From contig CAVTJO010000007.1 of assembly GCA_963734955.1 (NCBI GenBank), positions 124,001-188,000 of the forward strand: a stretch of 64,000 nt of DNA, read 5' to 3'. The DNA comes from UBA11986 sp963734955. Lineage in GTDB: Bacteria; Bacteroidota; Ignavibacteria; UBA10030; UBA6906. Within the stretch, counting starts at the first letter, position 1. Every line of letters starts with the position of its first letter. The notes under the pieces were generated by a model. It ran no database searches. It was not told the origin of the DNA and saw nothing but the letters and a program-made list of their open reading frames with translations. Positions 17,584 through 26,295 of the stretch are shown here, piece by piece. The position numbers and the translations under genes are program-made.

Positions 17584-17606
17584 ATGCAAGGGTTCTCCGG
17601 ACGTCC

Positions 17607-18563
17607 ATGAAAACAATCGTCGAATACGTTTCATACTATTTCAAGCAAGAGTGGGACTTGAAATATTTCGCCCTGGTGGGGATTCTGCTCGGCGGGTTGT
17701 TTTTCCTTAACTACAGATACGGTTTCGAGCACTCTGTGACGCGTAACCTTGCGTTCCCGTTCGGACACATCGCCTTCTATTTTGGATTCTACTTCATTCC
17801 CTACCTGATTACTCACGCAGTGTACGCCGTTGTGAAACGGGAGGCGGGTGTGTTACGCACCCGGAGGTTCTGGACTTTAAGTGTCGGGGCGTTTCTGGTG
17901 CTTTCTGTTTATATTGCCCTCCACGATGGCCCCTGGTATCTCCTCAGAACCCAACCTTCGCTATTTGCACAAGTGCCCAAGGAGCTTCAACCGTTTGCAG
18001 CGAGGTGTGCAAGCAATGTCCTGCCGCTCACTCTCATGGGAATTCCTCTGGTCGCGTATTGGTGGAAGGTGGATCGCAAGGAGATGCCGCTCTACGGGTT
18101 CAGCGCGAGGACCATTGACTTACGCCCATACTTCATTCTTCTTTTCTTCCTCATTCCCATCGTGGTTGCTGCCTCGTTTACTCCGGACTTCATCCATGCG
18201 TACCCGCGGTACAAGTTCGGGTTTCCAGACCAGCTCAGCACTGGAGATCAACGACCCCTGATTGGAATGTTCGAACTATGCTATGGTGCGGATTTTGTGT
18301 TCGTGGAGTTCTTCTTCCGTGGATTCATGGTGCTGGCGTTCACACGACTCCTGGGGCAGAAGGCGATCGTCCCCATGGTCGTTGTCTATGCATTGATTCA
18401 CTTCGAGAAACCTCTACTTGAAGCGTTGAGCTCAATTGTCGGTGGGCTTGTGCTGGGGATAATCTCGTACCGGACAAAGTCCATCTATGGAGGCGTGATC
18501 GTGCACCTCGGCATCGCGTTCATGATGGAGATCGCGGGGACGTTACAAATGATGGCACGATGA
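17607..18563 (+). CDS. CPBP-family (CAAX protease-like) integral membrane protein
   Basis: 318 residues with about eight membrane segments. The C-terminal half carries the CPBP/Abi pattern. Motif 1 is FVEFFFRGF, with Glu234 and Arg238, though the usual first Glu of the EExxxR motif is Val. Motif 2 His265 lies in YALIHFEKP, and a further His lies in IVHLGIAF. Members are glutamic-type intramembrane proteases or non-catalytic relatives; loss of one Glu leaves the activity in doubt. It is a single gene convergent with the large Rossmann protein, preceded by a likely sigma-70 promoter. Confidence 0.72.
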   Translation: MKTIVEYVSYYFKQEWDLKYFALVGILLGGLFFLNYRYGFEHSVTRNLAFPFGHIAFYFGFYFIPYLITHAVYAVVKREAGVLRTRRFWTLSVGAFLVLSVYIALHDGPWYLLRTQPSLFAQVPKELQPFAARCASNVLPLTLMGIPLVAYWWKVDRKEMPLYGFSARTIDLRPYFILLFFLIPIVVAASFTPDFIHAYPRYKFGFPDQLSTGDQRPLIGMFELCYGADFVFVEFFFRGFMVLAFTRLLGQKAIVPMVVVYALIHFEKPLLEALSSIVGGLVLGIISYRTKSIYGGVIVHLGIAFMMEIAGTLQMMAR

Positions 18564-18606
18564 GCGAACGTCAGCCGATGGATCGCTCACCGTGCCAAAG
18601 CAACCG

Positions 18607-20496
18607 TTACCGAATCCTGTATCCATCCATCTCGTTGCTGAATATCCACGCCACCACTTCGCCGATGCGAATATCGCTATAGATGTACGTCGTCCGATCA
18701 TGCTCAGCTGAGCCTTCCCGGAAGAAGAGCTGCTGCGAGAAATACATCTTCTTGAAACGCTCAATCCACCGGGAGAAGTTCTTCGGCCTCAGGTCAACCC
18801 ATCCCTGCTCGGCCCACGCATCGATATCCGAGGGCTTCCGTATCGGGATCGCGGGTGAGGTTGATTCGGGGATGCTGATGAATGGTCCGCGCACGATCGT
18901 TGCACCATCGGGCATGAGGATCGGCAAACCGATTGACGTGATAAGATCCGTGATCGAGTGGTCTTTCAGGAGGCCGACGATCCGGGCAGACAACGTTTCT
19001 CCAGTCACTTCCCGACCATCTGCCGGCTCAACGATCTCCTTGATGGTGGGGTGGATCATCTTGATAAGAAATCCTTCGTACAGGAATTTTGTGAGTTGCG
19101 GTGGACCAAGCTGCCCTACCGCAATACTCGGGAGGTAGCCGGCGCTCTGTTTCATCCTCGCTTCGCCTTCGATGATCCTGTTGATTGCAGACGGTCGCAG
19201 GATACCGCCCCGATAACTCGGATCGACAACGGCGCCATCGAGCGCTGTGATGACGTCCTTACCGGTGCTTCTGCCGGCGATTTCATTCACCACATATTCT
19301 GCAACTTCCTCCGCCGTCACGAACTCCATCTGGTTCAGGGCCGTGATCGCCTCGAACTCACCGAGCCCGAAAAAGCCGTTCTCGCCGGTGTTCAGTCCGA
19401 TGATCGAGAACTTGTCACGCTGTTTCTGATATCCGGATTCCTCCTCATCCAACACCAACTCGTTTTTATCGATGATCTTCTGTTCTTTCGATTTGAAGAA
19501 CGGCAGGGCGATGACCTTTCCCTTTCTCCTCCGGCGTACCATTTGTGCTTCCACTTTCTTATAGCCGATCATTGCCCCCGGCTTGATCTCTTTGATGATT
19601 GGAGCACCCGGTGTACGTGCAAGCAAGAACAAAAGCCCGCTGTGCGCGAATCCCACCGATGTCTTGGAAAGGAGCTCGAAACTTGGTTTGTCTTCGCTAT
19701 GAGTATAGGGAATATTCATCCCCATACCGCCCGTACCCGTCGTCCCCACTTTCACGTAAATGCGCGTCTCGGCCTTCTTCATTGCCTCGGCGAGCAATCG
19801 CACATGCGTGATTAGCTGTGGAATCCCCTGCGAGATGAGAAGGATGTCAAGGAATTTCAGGTTGGTGAACCCCGGGCGGGGCTGCGACTTTGTGAGCTTC
19901 TTGATGTCTTCAAGTTTCTTGATGAGCGTTTCGACACTTTCCTTGTCCAGACTTCTTGCTTTGGCGATCAGGTCGGCTGAGTACTCGATTTCGAGATGAT
20001 GCTCAAGTTGATCCCTGAATTTCTTCGCCACCTGCGCCAGGAGCCGTGTTTCCTGGTAGCTGATGGCCGTTGCCGTGTTGATACAGTCAACGATGACGTC
20101 CGGCTTCTCCTCCTCGATGATCCGCACCATCAGACTTCTGTTGCGAATGTTTTCGGGAACATCCTCCCGCAGCGGTCCGAAAATGTCTTTGAAGATCTGG
20201 TCAACCCATTCGGAGTTCTGCATCACTTCAACGGTTTCGGTTTCCCGTTCACGCTCCGCGCTGCGTTTCACTTTCGTGAATTCCTCGCGCAGGAAAATAT
20301 CGCCGCCAACTGCACGAAACTGAATGGATGGACTTTCTTTCTTCAGTGCCTCGACTGCCTCCTTTGCCTCGAGTTCGTACCGTGAGGCGATGATGATTCT
20401 CCGCGGTGACATTTCCCTGGCGAGCTTCCTTGCAACCTGAATCCCGACGAGGCCGGCGCCGCCAAAGATGAGTACGGTATCAGCAAACTTCGACAT
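18607..20496 (-). CDS. large Rossmann-fold (SDR/saccharopine dehydrogenase-like) protein of unknown function
   Basis: 629 residues. The N-terminus has a classical dinucleotide-binding strand and glycine turn (TVLIFGGAGLVGIQVARKLA, residues ~7-26) followed by IIIASRYELEAKEA, as in extended SDRs or saccharopine dehydrogenases. Residues ~75-220 are charged and helical. A segment near 260 (VGTTGTGGMGMNIPYTHS) looks like an active-site or cofactor loop. The C-terminal 300 residues match no domain I know. It is much longer than a normal SDR. It is probably cytoplasmic, as no leader is present. A tRNA gene lies just upstream on the same strand. Reaction and substrate are unknown. Confidence 0.7.
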   Translation of the reverse strand: MSKFADTVLIFGGAGLVGIQVARKLAREMSPRRIIIASRYELEAKEAVEALKKESPSIQFRAVGGDIFLREEFTKVKRSAERERETETVEVMQNSEWVDQIFKDIFGPLREDVPENIRNRSLMVRIIEEEKPDVIVDCINTATAISYQETRLLAQVAKKFRDQLEHHLEIEYSADLIAKARSLDKESVETLIKKLEDIKKLTKSQPRPGFTNLKFLDILLISQGIPQLITHVRLLAEAMKKAETRIYVKVGTTGTGGMGMNIPYTHSEDKPSFELLSKTSVGFAHSGLLFLLARTPGAPIIKEIKPGAMIGYKKVEAQMVRRRRKGKVIALPFFKSKEQKIIDKNELVLDEEESGYQKQRDKFSIIGLNTGENGFFGLGEFEAITALNQMEFVTAEEVAEYVVNEIAGRSTGKDVITALDGAVVDPSYRGGILRPSAINRIIEGEARMKQSAGYLPSIAVGQLGPPQLTKFLYEGFLIKMIHPTIKEIVEPADGREVTGETLSARIVGLLKDHSITDLITSIGLPILMPDGATIVRGPFISIPESTSPAIPIRKPSDIDAWAEQGWVDLRPKNFSRWIERFKKMYFSQQLFFREGSAEHDRTTYIYSDIRIGEVVAWIFSNEMDGYRIR

Positions 20497-20524
20497 GGTG
20501 GTTCTCCTTCAAGATAATGGTGCC

Positions 20525-20598
20525 CGTGCGGAGTGGGATTCGGACCCACGACACTGGGATGATTAGTCCCATGCTCTGCCTGCCTGAGCTACCCGCCG
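20525..20598 (-). tRNA. tRNA-like gene with anticodon AAU (isoleucine codon AUU), possibly degenerate
   Basis: A 74-base cloverleaf can be folded. The D-arm is GCTC/GAGC with an AGGCAGGCA loop, the anticodon stem TGGGA/TCCCA with loop CTAATCA, the variable loop GTGTC, and the T-stem GTGGG/CCCAC with loop TCCGAAT. The anticodon read from the 7-base loop is AAU. Two features depart from a normal tRNA: the outer two acceptor pairs do not match (C-C and G-A), and the T-loop has C instead of T at position 55. No CCA is encoded. Bacterial Ile tRNAs normally carry GAU or CAU, so this is either a degenerate copy or an unusual decoder. It lies 28 bases before the Rossmann gene. Confidence 0.6.
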
Positions 20599-20738
20599 TG
20601 CTGTGTTCAATTACCGAATAGGAAGCGAGAATATCAACGTCAACCAGAACACGGGGATGCAAAGTGAACAGACACTGGTGCGTTCGAGACCGGGCCGTCT
20701 GAAATTGAAACCGCAGGAGAAACGAAGAGCCGGTCACT

Positions 20739-20990
20739 TCATAAAGGGGGCTTGAAACCCCGGTACGTATCGAAGTGGGAGTCGTAGAACACGATGTTGA
20801 AACTGCTGTCCCGAAGTGTGCCGCCGGAAGGGTAGAGATAAAACTCTTCAATTGTGTCGGTGCGTTTGCTGACCGGCTTCCCGGCTTCGGTATAGAATCT
20901 GAGTGTGTAGTATCCAAGCTTGAAAGGAGCGGTCTTGAGCTGTTCGAGGACATGGTCTTCGGAGAACAACAACAGATCGTCAAGTCTCAT
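20739..20990 (-). CDS. small conserved-looking hypothetical protein
   Basis: 83 residues from the ATG at 20990, which begins 16 bases after the stop of the aldo/keto reductase gene; the longer frame to 21050 would overlap it by 44 bases. The sequence is soluble and beta-rich (FKLGYYTLRFYTEAGKPVS, FNIVFYDSHFDTYRG). It has no signal peptide and no motif that I recognise. The close spacing suggests translation with the reductase gene, but a shared role is only inference. Confidence 0.5.
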   Translation of the reverse strand: MRLDDLLLFSEDHVLEQLKTAPFKLGYYTLRFYTEAGKPVSKRTDTIEEFYLYPSGGTLRDSSFNIVFYDSHFDTYRGFKPPL

Positions 20991-21006
20991 CCGGGGCTCG
21001 TGAAAT

Positions 21007-21957
21007 TCAATCCACCTGTTGCTCCAATTCGGCGCCGATGATCTGATCAACGGCGATGACAGTCTCCGGGGTCAGCTCTGTATTCAAGGCAAGTATCGAT
21101 TGCCGGATCTGTAATCTGTTCTTCGCCCCGCAGGTTACACTGGAGATCATGGGATTCTGAACGATCCAGCCGAGGGCAAGCTGGATCAGCGAGAGTCCCT
21201 CTTGTTCGGCGATGGCCCGGAGGCGGTTGACGTTTTCTATATGTCTCCGAAATCGTTCTCCGCGGAAGCGTTTGTCCTCGATCCGGAGGTCATCGGCATC
21301 GAAGCTTGAGTGCTTATGAAGCGCGCCAGTCAGGAGACCGCGGCAGAACGGCTCACAGGCGATGATCGGGATATGGGTTGCGCGACAAAAAGAGACGAAC
21401 TCTGTCGCAATGGATCGGTTGAGAATGTTGTACGTCGTTTGCACGACGTCGATATGGCCGTGCTTCAGGGCTTCACGCAGCGTGTCAACGCTCGAAGTAC
21501 AGAATCCGATGAGCTTGATCTTGCCGCGGGTCCGCAGTTCTTCCATCGCTTCCACGGTCTCCGCGAGCGGCGTTGTTGGATCATTCCCCGGGATGTAGTA
21601 GATGTCGATGTACTCGCGTCGTAGACGTTTCAAACTTCCATCCACCTGACGCAGAATGTTGGGTCGGTTGTTCAGACACCAGAATTGTCCGCTGCTGTCG
21701 ATCCCTGCACCGATCTTGGTCGCGATGACAACCCTGTTGCGGTCATACCCCAGCGCCTCGCCCAGAATCTCTTCCGCCATGCCGGCCCCATACGCCGGAG
21801 AGGAGTCGAACAGGGTGATGCCACCTTCCAACGCAGCTTGTATTGTCCTGAAGACTTCGGTTCGGGTAATGTCTCCGAGGTGTCCCCCAAATGCCAGCCC
21901 TCCCAGCCCGATCCGCGAGATGGTAAGATTGCTTTTGCCAAGCGTGACAGTTTGCAT
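21007..21957 (-). CDS. aldo/keto reductase-family protein lacking the catalytic His
   Basis: 316 residues, full-length (beta/alpha)8 barrel. Three of the four catalytic residues are in place: Asp51 and Tyr56 (FDSSPAYGAG) and Lys81 (VIATKIG). At the fourth position the family reads (Q/L)LHRPDP; here it is YYIPGNDP, with Pro123 replacing His. The NADP-binding end (SVTCGAKNRLQIRQ) is preserved, so cofactor binding is likely. The His tunes acidity of the catalytic Tyr, so the enzyme may be slow, act on different substrates, or have a non-reductase role. Other AKR branches also vary here. It sits between the SDR gene and a small hypothetical gene on the same strand. Confidence 0.85.
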   Translation of the reverse strand: MQTVTLGKSNLTISRIGLGGLAFGGHLGDITRTEVFRTIQAALEGGITLFDSSPAYGAGMAEEILGEALGYDRNRVVIATKIGAGIDSSGQFWCLNNRPNILRQVDGSLKRLRREYIDIYYIPGNDPTTPLAETVEAMEELRTRGKIKLIGFCTSSVDTLREALKHGHIDVVQTTYNILNRSIATEFVSFCRATHIPIIACEPFCRGLLTGALHKHSSFDADDLRIEDKRFRGERFRRHIENVNRLRAIAEQEGLSLIQLALGWIVQNPMISSVTCGAKNRLQIRQSILALNTELTPETVIAVDQIIGAELEQQVD

Positions 21958-22015
21958 GTCGGGGTAAGAGTTGAAGAGCGTTGAGGAACAGGTCGCGTTG
22001 ACCTTGCTGTTTAGC

Positions 22016-22792
22016 TTATCTTGTTCTCCGGTGTACCATTGACACCGTCGCTTGATCAGTCGGCGTTACCAGCAGTTCGCCGATGTTCACGTGTGCCGGT
22101 CGTGTGGCGCAGAAGATAACGATTTCCGCGATATCTTCCGGACTCAAGGGCGTCATCCCGGCATACGTTGTCGCCCCCCGCTCCCTGTCACCATGAAACC
22201 GCACCTGGCTAAACTCTGTCTCCACCAGCCCGGGATCCACGCTGGTGACGCGTACCGCTGTTCCGAGCAAGTCCATTTTGAGACTGCGGCTCAATCCTGT
22301 GACTGCAAACTTGCTGGCGCAGTACATGTTTCCCATCGGATACGTTTGATGTCCGGCAATGGAGCCGATATTGATAACATGACCGCTGTTGCGTTCCACC
22401 ATGCCGGGGAGCACGGCCCGCGTCACGTACATCAACCCCTTCACGTTGGTATCGATCATCTCCTCCCAGTCTTCGACTTTTCCTTCATAGAACTTTGCAA
22501 GCCCTCGTGCCAGACCCGCGTTGTTGAGAAGAATATCAATCTTCCTCCATTCCGGCGGAAGAGATGAGAACACCCCCTCCACTGCCCGGCGGTTGGTCAC
22601 ATCGAGACGGACAGCATGCGTCTTCACGTGATGATCCTGAACAAGCTCCCGGGCAAGCTGGTCAATGCGCTCTTGCCGCCGTGCGGCGAGCAGAATATCT
22701 GCTCCATTCCTGGCAAAAGCAATCGCACATGCCTTCCCGATGCCACTGCTCGCGCCCGTGATACATACAATTGAGTTCTTCACCGATGTCAT
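22016..22792 (-). CDS. short-chain dehydrogenase/reductase, YdfG-like
   Basis: 258 residues, classical SDR. It has the cofactor turn TGASSGIGKA (residues 11-20), an Arg-Arg pair after strand 2 (LAARRQERI) pointing to NADP, LDVT, NNAGLARG, the catalytic Ser in NIGSIAG and the YxxxK in YCASK. The sequence closely follows the YdfG / NADP-dependent serine/3-hydroxy acid dehydrogenase subgroup (DPGLVETEFSQVRFHGD). It starts 21 bases after the DUF885 stop on the same strand. Confidence 0.88.
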   Translation of the reverse strand: MTSVKNSIVCITGASSGIGKACAIAFARNGADILLAARRQERIDQLARELVQDHHVKTHAVRLDVTNRRAVEGVFSSLPPEWRKIDILLNNAGLARGLAKFYEGKVEDWEEMIDTNVKGLMYVTRAVLPGMVERNSGHVINIGSIAGHQTYPMGNMYCASKFAVTGLSRSLKMDLLGTAVRVTSVDPGLVETEFSQVRFHGDRERGATTYAGMTPLSPEDIAEIVIFCATRPAHVNIGELLVTPTDQATVSMVHRRTR

Positions 22793-22813
22793 GGTTTGTG
22801 CTACCGGATGTTG

Positions 22814-24496
22814 TTAAAACAAGCGTTGCACTTGATCGTGCCGGGCCAGGTACTCCCACTCCAGAAGAGCGACCGGCACGTTTCCATTGAGCCAGATAAA
22901 GTTGTGAATCTCCCTCAAACTGAATTTGTCGCCAAGTTGAATTCTGGCGTCGGCAATGAGTTTCATGATCTGGATCTTGCCGATCTGATATGTGATCGCC
23001 TGGCCGGGGTTTGAGGCAAATGACGCGGCTTCGTCCAGCGCCGTCTCTTCGTCCATCGGGACCATCTGCGCGAGATATTGCGCCGCCTCCGGAATCGTGA
23101 ACTCGCCACGCGCAAGCTTCACGTCCGCCTCCACGCGCAGAGCACGCAGTCGCATGAAATGGTAAATGATTTCCCGTGTGTGTGGGCTGTCGTCAAAGAG
23201 GCCGCATTGAAGCATCAGCTCCTCGGCATAAAACCCAATCCCCTCAATGGAGCCGGAGTCGAAATAGTGGCGACGAATTGTATCTGGATGAGAGCGTGAG
23301 AGTGCAAGTTGAAAAAAATGACCGGGGATACCCTCGTGAACTATCAAAGGCCGCGGGTCCTGTGCCGACGCCTTCCTGAAAAATGAGAGATCGGGTGATG
23401 GTTCCGGGATGTAGCTCACTGCGTCCTCACCCAAACGTGAGTCCAATGTCAGGTCATCGGCAACGCCAAGCCAGGCGAGGGGCTCAAGATACGGAGGAAT
23501 CTTCCGATTCCCGTAGTGACCCATCCAGCCGGGAACGTCGAGGATATTTCTGCGGATAAGAAACACCCTGATGCTGTCTTCGTCCTGCATCTCGGCTTCG
23601 ATCTGGGCTGCGGCATTCGCGAAGAAAGGCAGCGATGGAAACTCATTGTTCCGGAGCACTTCGAAGTGATCAAATGCGACGGAGCGATCCCACTCATGCT
23701 GACCCATTGACAGGATCTCGTCGCCAGAGTAGGGAATGAGGGCGACCTCCTTCAGGTACCTGTCGTACGCCTCCCGGCCAATAGCGGTGGCAGATCTCAT
23801 CGAGGGCAGTTGTTCCTTCAGCCACTCTCGATATTCTTCAAGCGCGTTGACAGCTTTGATTCTCGCTGAGACGAGTCTCTTCTGAAAGACAGGTGGCAGC
23901 AGCCCGAGCAGTTCCATTGAAGACTGTTCAAGCTGTTTCCGGATATTATCCAAACTCGCAATCGCAAGCCGGGCATACGGGGCGGCGGGTTCAGTGAGGT
24001 TGATGCGCGCGAATCGAAGTGTCTTCGGGATCGACTCCATCCTCAACACGATATCACGGCTCCGCTCATATGAGAATGGTGGAGGCTGGAGTAACAGCTC
24101 GTAGACTGCACCGAGCGTTTGTTCTATGTAAAAATATGGTTGCCGTTCCGGCCATCGCACGACGTTCAATTCGTGGTCAACGCGTGCTATCGCCGAGCGG
24201 AGGAGCAGATAGTCGACACTATCCCTCACTGTCCATGAAGACTTGTCCAGCGACTCCAGTCTTGTGCGAAAGGCTTTCTGTTCTGCATCGTACGCAGCGA
24301 GTGCCTCCGGCGACCAATCCGGCACCCACCCTTCCGGACGTTCAACGCGGTTCACATCATCGCCGGTGGATGGCTGCTCGGTTGCCCGCCACGCGAAAAA
24401 CTCACGGGCGAGTGACTGAAGCGACGGAGATGAAGCATGGAGCGGTATGACAGAAACAACAATGATGAGCGTGAGGAATAACGCGGCACGCACCAT
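22814..24496 (-). CDS. secreted DUF885-family zinc carboxypeptidase-like protein
   Basis: 560 residues with a signal peptide (residues 1-21). The zinc motif is HEGIPGHFFQ (His387 and His392), the HExxxH-like signature of the DUF885 group, which is related to M32-type carboxypeptidases; downstream GIGFYAEELM supplies a likely Glu ligand. The rest is helical, as expected. Family members are poorly characterised but probably cut peptides or amides. The leader places it in the periplasm or outside. It lies 34 bases after the M49-like peptidase gene on the same strand, so two exported peptidases are made together. Confidence 0.85.
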   Translation of the reverse strand: MVRAALFLTLIIVVSVIPLHASSPSLQSLAREFFAWRATEQPSTGDDVNRVERPEGWVPDWSPEALAAYDAEQKAFRTRLESLDKSSWTVRDSVDYLLLRSAIARVDHELNVVRWPERQPYFYIEQTLGAVYELLLQPPPFSYERSRDIVLRMESIPKTLRFARINLTEPAAPYARLAIASLDNIRKQLEQSSMELLGLLPPVFQKRLVSARIKAVNALEEYREWLKEQLPSMRSATAIGREAYDRYLKEVALIPYSGDEILSMGQHEWDRSVAFDHFEVLRNNEFPSLPFFANAAAQIEAEMQDEDSIRVFLIRRNILDVPGWMGHYGNRKIPPYLEPLAWLGVADDLTLDSRLGEDAVSYIPEPSPDLSFFRKASAQDPRPLIVHEGIPGHFFQLALSRSHPDTIRRHYFDSGSIEGIGFYAEELMLQCGLFDDSPHTREIIYHFMRLRALRVEADVKLARGEFTIPEAAQYLAQMVPMDEETALDEAASFASNPGQAITYQIGKIQIMKLIADARIQLGDKFSLREIHNFIWLNGNVPVALLEWEYLARHDQVQRLF

Positions 24497-24530
24497 TCTT
24501 TTGCAGGCCTCTGGAAAGATGCTTTATCGG

Positions 24531-26180
24531 TTACTTCGCGAGCGGGAAGACCGGTTCGATATCAACCGGAACGTCTCCCAAACGGTTGAGGACCTTGTTC
24601 ATGACGGTTCGGATCTCCGAGTACTTCTCCAACAACGCCCTGGCCTTCTCATAGCTCCCTTCGGCCTGGATGGTCATGATCTCGCCTGTAAGTTTCCGGA
24701 CTGCCGGTTTGATCTTGTCGAAGTCAACGTAGAATGCGTTCAGCGCAGGGTGGTAGTGCAGAGCGCCCTCGTCCATGAGGTAATTGAACTGAAGCGCCAT
24801 GCCCCGTCCGTGTGCATCCTTCGTTCCGAACCGGATTGTACGAAACATGCTGGCAAGGTAGGTGACATACATCTTATGTTCCATCGATTTCTCCGCAACG
24901 CCCTTGTCAATCAGGAACTGCAGCGCAAAGAGGCCGGCGACATCCGCCTTTGCCTCTTCGAGTGCCGAGCTGAGATCCTTCATCGCCTGCCGCACAGTTG
25001 TCGCCTTCCCATCCACGGTGGTGTTATGGGGGCCGAGGCCGTGCATCAACTCGTGAGCGAGAATGTGCGTGAAGAATGGATTAAACGCGATCAGGGGCTG
25101 CTGATCGGGAATAACGGCGATCTTTGCGATGGGCATCAGCACCTTGTTGAATTTCGCTTCCTGCACATTCTTCAACATCACCCTTTTGCTGCCTTTCTCT
25201 GCCGTGACCTTCTCATCGTTCGGGAGGTTGAATGCAGCAGTCTGTACGCCGGCACGGGCCTCCCCGCCGATTGCCACTTCGTCCACAACACGGATTGGAG
25301 CAAGAGAGCCGAGTTTTGGATTGCGGTACTTCGGGTCGATAGGCAGGTTGTCTTCAATCTCCTGGAGGAAGCTCGAATACTTCTCGAGATTCTTTGTTTC
25401 CTTGTCGTTCCGGAGACAGATGTACGCCTCAAACGCCGCCTTATAGTTAAACAGCTCGTCCATATATACCTCGTACGGACCGATGGTCGGCTCAATCGGA
25501 CTGTCGAGATCCATCCATGCAACATCGCTTTCGTAGTAGTCGTTGCTCAGGAACGCATCGGCGCGCTTGGTGAGGAAGGATTTGAGCGAGGCATCGGTTG
25601 TCAGCTCCGCAGCTTCACGGATGAGCTTTGCTGCCGGGACAAGAAACTCCGCGTACTCCGTGCTGTACGGCACCAGCATCAATCCGCCATTGGTATTCCG
25701 ACGGATTGTGTAGAAGAATCCCCTGGCTTTCTTTTGCTCATCGTCGGGCATCCTTGCCACCCACTTTTCAAATTCTTCCTTCGTCATATCATCGGGATAG
25801 TAATTTGCCTGCGGGGGACGCGGCACAGGGACACCCTTGATGAATGCCTCGTCATGATCGATCTTGGACCACGGGCACATGTTGATGTTAAAGTAGTGAA
25901 GACGCTCCTTCCCTGCGGGAGATTTGTCGGCCTCCAGCTTCTTGCGCAATGCTTCGTTTCCGCTCCACACCTGACGCGTGTAAATCTTGTCCATGAGCTT
26001 GGCTGCCTGGATGAGCTTCGTGAGGGCTTTTTTGTCACCGCTGGAGAGTTTGGAGATGTCCCCCTTGATCTCGGTTCGGGCAAATCGCTTGATCTTTGCC
26101 GCAAGGCTCATGGTGTTGCTTGCGTTGGCGATGGCAGTTGTCATGATAATGGCAATTGAGAGGATGAAAAGAGACTTCAT
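24531..26180 (-). CDS. secreted M49-like (dipeptidyl-peptidase III-related) zinc metallopeptidase
   Basis: 549 residues with a signal peptide ending near ANA (residue 20). The zinc site is HELMHGLGPH (His376, His380), followed about 25 residues later by EEAKAD, whose Glu is the expected third ligand. Classical DPP III has HEXXGH; the shorter HEXXH with GLGPH seen here is characteristic of an M49-like group in Bacteroidota and relatives, sometimes mislabelled as dihydrofolate reductase. It probably removes dipeptides or cuts short peptides outside the cytoplasm. It precedes the DUF885 gene in the same direction. Confidence 0.82.
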   Translation of the reverse strand: MKSLFILSIAIIMTTAIANASNTMSLAAKIKRFARTEIKGDISKLSSGDKKALTKLIQAAKLMDKIYTRQVWSGNEALRKKLEADKSPAGKERLHYFNINMCPWSKIDHDEAFIKGVPVPRPPQANYYPDDMTKEEFEKWVARMPDDEQKKARGFFYTIRRNTNGGLMLVPYSTEYAEFLVPAAKLIREAAELTTDASLKSFLTKRADAFLSNDYYESDVAWMDLDSPIEPTIGPYEVYMDELFNYKAAFEAYICLRNDKETKNLEKYSSFLQEIEDNLPIDPKYRNPKLGSLAPIRVVDEVAIGGEARAGVQTAAFNLPNDEKVTAEKGSKRVMLKNVQEAKFNKVLMPIAKIAVIPDQQPLIAFNPFFTHILAHELMHGLGPHNTTVDGKATTVRQAMKDLSSALEEAKADVAGLFALQFLIDKGVAEKSMEHKMYVTYLASMFRTIRFGTKDAHGRGMALQFNYLMDEGALHYHPALNAFYVDFDKIKPAVRKLTGEIMTIQAEGSYEKARALLEKYSEIRTVMNKVLNRLGDVPVDIEPVFPLAK

Positions 26181-26295
26181 GTTGCGTCCGTCGAAGGTTG
26201 TGGGGAGATGAAAACGAAGATGGCCTTAAGATAGTGGGAAGTTTGAAGAAGGTCAAGCGTGAAGTGATGGGGGCAAATGGTCCAGGATCCCCGAG

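Noticed and set aside
22835..22860. CGGCAC...GTGCA near the SDR start, considered as a sigma-54 promoter
   Set aside because: The distance between the GG and GC pairs is 11, not 10, and it lies within the end of the DUF885 gene.
24447..26159. 570-residue open frame on the plus strand opposite the M49-like peptidase gene
   Set aside because: It mirrors the real gene in codon-shadow fashion, has Cys/His-rich unlikely composition and no known domain, while the minus-strand protein has a signal peptide and zinc motif.
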